Below the pieces are notes generated by a model, which saw only the letters and a program-made list of their open reading frames with translations, did no database searches and had not been told where the DNA came from. This document shows positions 14,433 through 18,296 of a stretch of 18,296 nucleotides of DNA, piece by piece. A program made the position numbers and the translations under genes. Positions within the stretch are counted from its first letter, which is position 1; each line of letters opens with the position of its first letter. Source of the DNA: Gammaproteobacteria bacterium (lineage in GTDB: Bacteria > Pseudomonadota > Gammaproteobacteria > DSM-16500); contig JABDEF010000022.1 in NCBI GenBank assembly GCA_013287235.1, forward strand, positions 1 to 18,296, written 5' to 3'.

Positions 14433-16073
14433 ATGCCTTTATTTGAAAATGTAGATGATTCAAATGAAAATAAACTTTCATGTTTTGAGAGAACTACACA
14501 GCGTGTAAAATCTCTTGCTAAATATATGGGCCAAGCTTTTTATCAAGGATTTTGCGCACCTTATTATTCTTTTACGTCTATCAAAGCTTCTTGGAATGCT
14601 TCACCTTCACTTCAAAATGCGATTAAAAGCAGTGCTAAATTAAACGGCATTTATGCTTTGAAAGCATTTGGGCTTTATACTTGTTATTATCGTGGATTTC
14701 AACTTTTAAGTTATATTGCTTCAAATAATATTAGCAGTATCATGGTAAAAGGAATAGATCCGATATTTTATTTAGCGATGAATGGTTATCTTTTGTTATA
14801 TGAAATGCCATTTATTTTGCTGCAAAACACGCTCGATATAGATACCATCACGAATTACGCGAAAGACGCCGTAGGCGATTCTGACATCAAATCTTGTGGA
14901 TGTTTTGATGCATTTGCTTCTCCGCATAGCACATTTTTTTATGCAGCCAATCGTTATGGTGTTAGCACGATTTCTTATTATCTAAATCCTGTGACAGCAT
15001 TTTTATTAGAATCATTGAGTTTTGGTTATCCATTGGTGGAATATAAATTAAATGCTGTAGAAACTTGTACGAAACATCGACTTCAAGAATTATTTCTCAA
15101 TAATAAAGCTTATTTTATTTTTTTCGGTGCTTCTTTTGTTTCTGTTATGTGGTTGACGGATTATTTATCCAATAGTATTTCAGGATGCGAAAAAAATATT
15201 TTTTTCTATGATGCGTTGTTTAGTTTTTTGTTTCAAGTCTATGCCATGATTGCGATTTCCAGAAAAGAAAAATTCCCCGGTGGTAGAGAGCAACATATAG
15301 ATATTTTAGCTTTTTTAAAATATTTAAGTGAGACTAGATCCGCGCAATATGTTTTCCAACTTTTAAAAAAACGGTATTCCTTAGAATCGATTGCGCAATC
15401 GGAAGGTGTCGGCATGTGGGTTTCGCAACGTGATGATCAAATTAAACGGTGGCTTAAGACTTGCAAAGAATATGTGGAAACACCTGAAAAACTTCTAGGT
15501 AATCAAAGGTTGGAGTGGATGATAAAACCTTTTGTTATGATGATTCCGGGCGTGAAAAATTATCAGGATTATATACGTTCAAGGATTACAGATTCTGAAA
15601 GATATATTGAACTTGCGCGTGAGACAGAATATCGCCGCGCAATTCTTCAGACGGTTCCGACTGAGGATAAAAAGCAAGATGAGAATCATGAAAAAAATCC
15701 TGATGCCGTTGTTTCGAGAGAAACCGACAGTGATGATGAATGGGAAGATAGTTTTGTGGATGTGCTTCGAGACAAAGAAAAAAAATCAGAACATCCAGAA
15801 GAAAAACCACAACCTTTAAATAGTGAATTTAACGATCAACACTTTGTATCCAAAAAAGAGGCGCCGCCTTCCATACAAAATGATCCATGGTTTGTTGTGG
15901 AATCCAATAAACCATTAACAAGAAGTGGTTCCCATTTATTTCGAAAACGAACTCCTCTACCAGAAAATACAAAAAAAATATTAAAAGAAGCAGTGAAACA
16001 AAAAAAAGGTGTCGTTGGATTGACAGGGATGATCATTACAGCACCATCGGCTTTAAAATCACGAGGAAAATAA
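14433..16073 (+). CDS. Unrecognised multi-spanning membrane protein with acidic C-terminal tail
   Basis: A 546-residue protein I do not recognise. AAGGA (14421-14425) is 7 bases before the ATG. Hydrophobic stretches at about 72-98, 108-135, 177-200, 225-247 and 257-276 suggest four to six membrane segments, several interrupted by polar residues. Residues 280-405 are soluble and charged. Residues 405-505 are strongly acidic and low complexity, followed by a basic end. In that tail, DEWEDSFVDV (435-444) and NDPWFVVES (483-491) each place an aromatic residue and a hydrophobic residue three positions later after acidic residues, resembling LC3-interacting motifs. The 3' end overlaps the hemJ 3' end by 38 bases in convergent orientation. 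A host-membrane effector is a reasonable guess, but an ordinary inner-membrane protein is not excluded. Confidence 0.83.
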   Translation: MPLFENVDDSNENKLSCFERTTQRVKSLAKYMGQAFYQGFCAPYYSFTSIKASWNASPSLQNAIKSSAKLNGIYALKAFGLYTCYYRGFQLLSYIASNNISSIMVKGIDPIFYLAMNGYLLLYEMPFILLQNTLDIDTITNYAKDAVGDSDIKSCGCFDAFASPHSTFFYAANRYGVSTISYYLNPVTAFLLESLSFGYPLVEYKLNAVETCTKHRLQELFLNNKAYFIFFGASFVSVMWLTDYLSNSISGCEKNIFFYDALFSFLFQVYAMIAISRKEKFPGGREQHIDILAFLKYLSETRSAQYVFQLLKKRYSLESIAQSEGVGMWVSQRDDQIKRWLKTCKEYVETPEKLLGNQRLEWMIKPFVMMIPGVKNYQDYIRSRITDSERYIELARETEYRRAILQTVPTEDKKQDENHEKNPDAVVSRETDSDDEWEDSFVDVLRDKEKKSEHPEEKPQPLNSEFNDQHFVSKKEAPPSIQNDPWFVVESNKPLTRSGSHLFRKRTPLPENTKKILKEAVKQKKGVVGLTGMIITAPSALKSRGK

Positions 16074-16464
16074 TCAAAGCCAGAAAAAGAACGGGCACTT
16101 CATTCAAAATACGATAAAAAACATGGCCATGCGTATTTCGGCCATGTTTAAAATCAAAAAGAAGTTTACCTAAATAAATGTGATAAATGACTAATAATCC
16201 CACCAAGATAAGTTTTAATATCATCCAGGGAAGATGTAAATAGAGGGACGCATGTGGAATGAATAAGGCAATGCCGAAAACGATGGTGAAAATGGCGCCC
16301 GGTGTCATAATACCAAAAAATAGCTTTCTTTCCATGATCTTGAAGCGATCGATGCTAATCGTATCATGCGATAAGGTATGATACACATATAATCGAGGCA
16401 AATAAAATAAACCGCTAAACCATGTCACCATAAAAATGACATGCAACGCTTTTAGCCAGAGCAT
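16036..16464 (-). CDS. hemJ: Protoporphyrinogen IX oxidase HemJ
   Basis: Small membrane protein of the HemJ (UPF0093) family that oxidises protoporphyrinogen IX to protoporphyrin IX late in haem synthesis. With the start at ATG 16464 it is 142 residues. AAAGGA lies about 7 bases upstream, and the N-terminus MLWLKALHVIFMVTWFSGLFYLPRLYVYH is the family hallmark, with conserved H8. A longer reading to 16533 adds 23 unrelated residues and would overlap erpA. Four hydrophobic helices are visible (about 4-24, 56-76, 83-105 and 121-140). It is divergent from erpA with 56 bases between starts. Its TAA lies inside the convergent membrane protein gene. Confidence 0.94.
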   Translation of the reverse strand: MLWLKALHVIFMVTWFSGLFYLPRLYVYHTLSHDTISIDRFKIMERKLFFGIMTPGAIFTIVFGIALFIPHASLYLHLPWMILKLILVGLLVIYHIYLGKLLFDFKHGRNTHGHVFYRILNEVPVLFLALIIFLVILKPMVL

Positions 16465-16520
16465 ATCGAAATCCTTTGTGTTGTCGTATAATATGGCATG
16501 ACAAAATTTGAGGTGTGTCA

Positions 16521-16877
16521 ATGCAACCCCCATTATATATGACAGACAGTGCGTGCCGCAAAGTCTTCGAATTGATCCAAGAAGAGGGCAATTTTAATTT
16601 AAAATTACGCGTTTTCGTGACAGGCGGTGGCTGTTCTGGATTAAAATATGGTTTCGAATTTAAAGAAGCAGTCAATGCGGATGATATGGTGATTCCAAAA
16701 GAGGTAGATACCCATCCGGGAAATTTGGTGCATCTCTTAGTAGATTCCGTGAGTTTTCAATATTTAGTCGGTGCTGAAATCGATTATGTTGAAGATATTG
16801 AGGGCGCACAATTCATTATTCGGAATCCCAATGCTAATACCACCTGTGGTTGTGGGTCGTCTTTTTCGGTGGATTAA
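16521..16877 (+). CDS. erpA: Iron-sulfur cluster insertion protein ErpA
   Basis: A-type carrier that delivers Fe-S clusters to apoproteins, including the isoprenoid enzymes IspG and IspH in E. coli. The three ligand cysteines are present: C38 in [13 protein letters not shown] and C109 and C111 in the terminal CGCGSSF. The start is ATG 16521 (118 residues). GAGG at 16510-16513 is 7 bases upstream, whereas the GTG at 16515 is only one base from it. A TATAAT at 16487-16492 could be its -10, with a poor -35. It is divergent from hemJ, and an amino acid permease follows 101 bases downstream. Confidence 0.96.
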   Translation: MQPPLYMTDSACRKVFELIQEEGNFNLKLRVFVTGGGCSGLKYGFEFKEAVNADDMVIPKEVDTHPGNLVHLLVDSVSFQYLVGAEIDYVEDIEGAQFIIRNPNANTTCGCGSSFSVD

Positions 16878-16913
16878 ACGTCTTGAAATTTCTAAAATTA
16901 AAGCGTAGGGTTC

Positions 16914-16961
16914 ATACTTCATGCGGCCTCAAAATATGACTGCATGAAGTATAATTTTTTT
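16914..16961 (+). terminator. 11-base inverted repeat with T-run between erpA and the permease
   Basis: ATACTTCATGC (16914-16924) and GCATGAAGTAT (16942-16952) pair perfectly around a 17-base loop and are followed by seven T (16955-16961), as in an intrinsic terminator for erpA. The right arm overlaps a TATAAT (16950-16955), a possible -10 for the permease gene, so an operator function is an alternative. The stem is AT-rich and the loop long, so termination may be weak. Confidence 0.5.
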
Positions 16962-16978
16962 CTTAAGGACCTAATAAT

Positions 16979-18296
16979 ATGGCCATAACTGAGACCGAGC
17001 TTTCAAAAAGACTAGAGACGCGTCATATCAACATGATTGCCATCGGAGGATCCATTGGAACAGGAATATTTTTAGCCAGTGGTTATACAGTTTCTGTTGG
17101 AGGTCCGGGGGGCGCGTTACTCGCATATATTTTGATGGCTTGCGTGGTATATTTTCTCATGACCAGTCTCGCTGAAATGAGCGCTTATAAACCCTCGACA
17201 GGCACTTTTTGCGAATATTCGACCTTGTATGTCGGGAAATCTTTTGGCATTGCGATGGGTTACAATTATTGGTTAAATTGGGCCTTGACGGTCGCTGTTG
17301 ATATTTCTGCGGCATCGCTTGTGATGAGTTATTGGTTTCCGACCGTTCATAGTATCTTTTTTTCGATCATTTTCTTTTTAGCCATCTTTTTATGTAATAT
17401 TTATTCTGTCCGCGTTTATGGTGAAGTCGAATATGCCATGTCATTTGTGAAAGTAGCGATCATTATCGTATTCATTGTGTTGGGTATATTTACTATTTTT
17501 AAGCAGCCACAATTTGGTACGCACAATTGGACAATAGGAGATGCGCCTTTTCATAATGGATTTTTGGGATTTATGACGGTATTTTTATTTGCAGGATTTT
17601 CATTTCAAGGAACAGAATTAGTGGGTGTTGCCTCTGGCGAAACAAAAAATCCTGAAGTCACCATTCCAAAATCCATTCGATATGTGTTTTGGCGGTTATT
17701 GTTATTTTATATTATTTCCATTAGCGTGATTACGTTATTGCTGCCTTACACGGACCCGCGTTTGAGCGTCCAAGATAATGTGACGGCAAGTCCTTTTACT
17801 TTGATTTTTAGTTATTATTTTTCAACGTATGCTGCCGATATTGTAAATTTTATTATTTTAATTGCCGTGTTATCTGCTGCAAATGCGAGTTTATATTCTT
17901 CCACACGCGTATTATGGTATTTAGGTCGTTCAGGACAAGCACCAAAAGTATTTAGCAAATTAAATCCTTACGCCATCCCCATTGTGGCTTTAATTACTTC
18001 TGCTTTAGTTGGGTCTTTAGTATTTCTTTCTTCCTTTATCGGGAATGGGGTTTTGTTTAGTTATTTAATTCAGATTTCAACGCTCTCAGGATTTATTGCT
18101 TGGTTTGGTATTGCGTTAAGTCATTATAATTTTAGAAAAAAATATTTACCAGAACATGGCGGTTTGGGTATATTACCTTATAAAGCGAAATTTTATCCCT
18201 ATGCACAAGTTATTTCGATGGCAGCCTTGGTGTTCATTATGGGAGCGCAATTTTTCCCCATCATCCATAATGCAAGTTATAAAATTTTAGATATCG
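16979..18296 (+). CDS. Amino acid permease, APC superfamily (LysP-like), 3' end missing
   Basis: Inner-membrane amino acid transporter. The ATG at 16979 has AAGGA 9 bases upstream (16965-16969). It runs to the right edge with 439 codons visible and no stop. The first helix carries the APC substrate-binding GGSIGTGIFLASG (23-35). EMSAYKPSTGTFCEYS, GYNYWLNWALTVAVD, FSFQGTELVGVASGETKNPE and LSGFIAWFGIALSHYNFRKKY all match the amino acid transporter (AAT) branch that includes the lysine permease LysP. About eleven of the expected twelve helices are visible. Basic amino acid uptake, probably lysine, is the best guess; the exact substrate is not determinable by eye. No lysine riboswitch fits in the 101-base leader. 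Confidence 0.93.
   Translation, partial: MAITETELSKRLETRHINMIAIGGSIGTGIFLASGYTVSVGGPGGALLAYILMACVVYFLMTSLAEMSAYKPSTGTFCEYSTLYVGKSFGIAMGYNYWLNWALTVAVDISAASLVMSYWFPTVHSIFFSIIFFLAIFLCNIYSVRVYGEVEYAMSFVKVAIIIVFIVLGIFTIFKQPQFGTHNWTIGDAPFHNGFLGFMTVFLFAGFSFQGTELVGVASGETKNPEVTIPKSIRYVFWRLLLFYIISISVITLLLPYTDPRLSVQDNVTASPFTLIFSYYFSTYAADIVNFIILIAVLSAANASLYSSTRVLWYLGRSGQAPKVFSKLNPYAIPIVALITSALVGSLVFLSSFIGNGVLFSYLIQISTLSGFIAWFGIALSHYNFRKKYLPEHGGLGILPYKAKFYPYAQVISMAALVFIMGAQFFPIIHNASYKILDI

Noticed and set aside
16515..16520. GTG start two codons upstream for ErpA
   Set aside because: The GAGG ribosome binding site is only one base away from this GTG but 7 bases from the ATG at 16521.
16465..16533. N-terminal extension of HemJ
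   Set aside because: The family N-terminus begins at MLWLKALH, and a well-spaced AAAGGA precedes the ATG at 16464.
16878..16978. Lysine riboswitch upstream of the LysP-like permease
   Set aside because: The 101-base leader is too short for the lysine riboswitch fold and shows only a simple inverted repeat.

Overview
The window looks like a chromosomal segment of an AT-rich gammaproteobacterium. The best guess is an intracellular or host-associated member of the Legionellales (Coxiella/Legionella/Berkiella/Rickettsiella-like). The housekeeping genes are clearly gammaproteobacterial: spoT, rpoZ, gmk, hldE, an lpxL-type acyltransferase, hemL, hemJ and erpA. Between them sit long unrecognised proteins of the kind typical of Dot/Icm-type effector repertoires. 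The order-level placement is inference from content; no rRNA or other decisive marker is present.

Layout. (1) 1-1292, minus strand: the N-terminal 273 codons of a kinase-fold-like, effector-like protein (runs off the left edge), then a frame-broken remnant of another gene. (2) 1293-8463: the usual gmk/rpoZ/spoT neighbourhood, split by two insertions. A sulfotransferase-like gene and a divergent family 2 glycosyltransferase lie between rpoZ and spoT. A 556-residue coiled-coil/disordered protein lies between gmk and rpoZ. (3) 7864-11267, minus strand: an LPS block with hldE overlapping gmk by 4 bases, then a roughly 465-base gene-free interval holding two long inverted repeats, then an LpxL/LpxM-type lipid A acyltransferase. 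(4) 11349-13191: acylphosphatase, rubredoxin and hemL. (5) 13285-16073: two unrecognised co-directional genes, one encoding a soluble protein with a basic N-terminus and one a multi-spanning membrane protein with a long acidic tail. (6) 16036-18296: hemJ, divergent erpA, and a LysP-type amino acid permease cut by the right edge.

How the genes fit together. HldE, the LpxL-like enzyme, the glycosyltransferase and the sulfotransferase could all act on the cell surface (LPS core, lipid A, possibly a sulfated glycan). HemL and HemJ are early and late steps of haem synthesis, and ErpA and rubredoxin belong to iron-sulfur and redox metabolism. SpoT, RpoZ and Gmk link guanine nucleotides to transcription. 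The unknown proteins are the most interesting content. One has tandem TTAAG half-sites 11 bases apart upstream (a PmrA-box-like arrangement) and two short motifs resembling LC3-interacting regions.

A family of small palindromic elements bounded by TGTCAT/ATGACA lies at gene 3' ends (about 3497, 5561, 7784 and 9955). In two cases it supplies the last codons and stop of the upstream gene. I saw no tRNA, rRNA, CRISPR array or insertion sequence.
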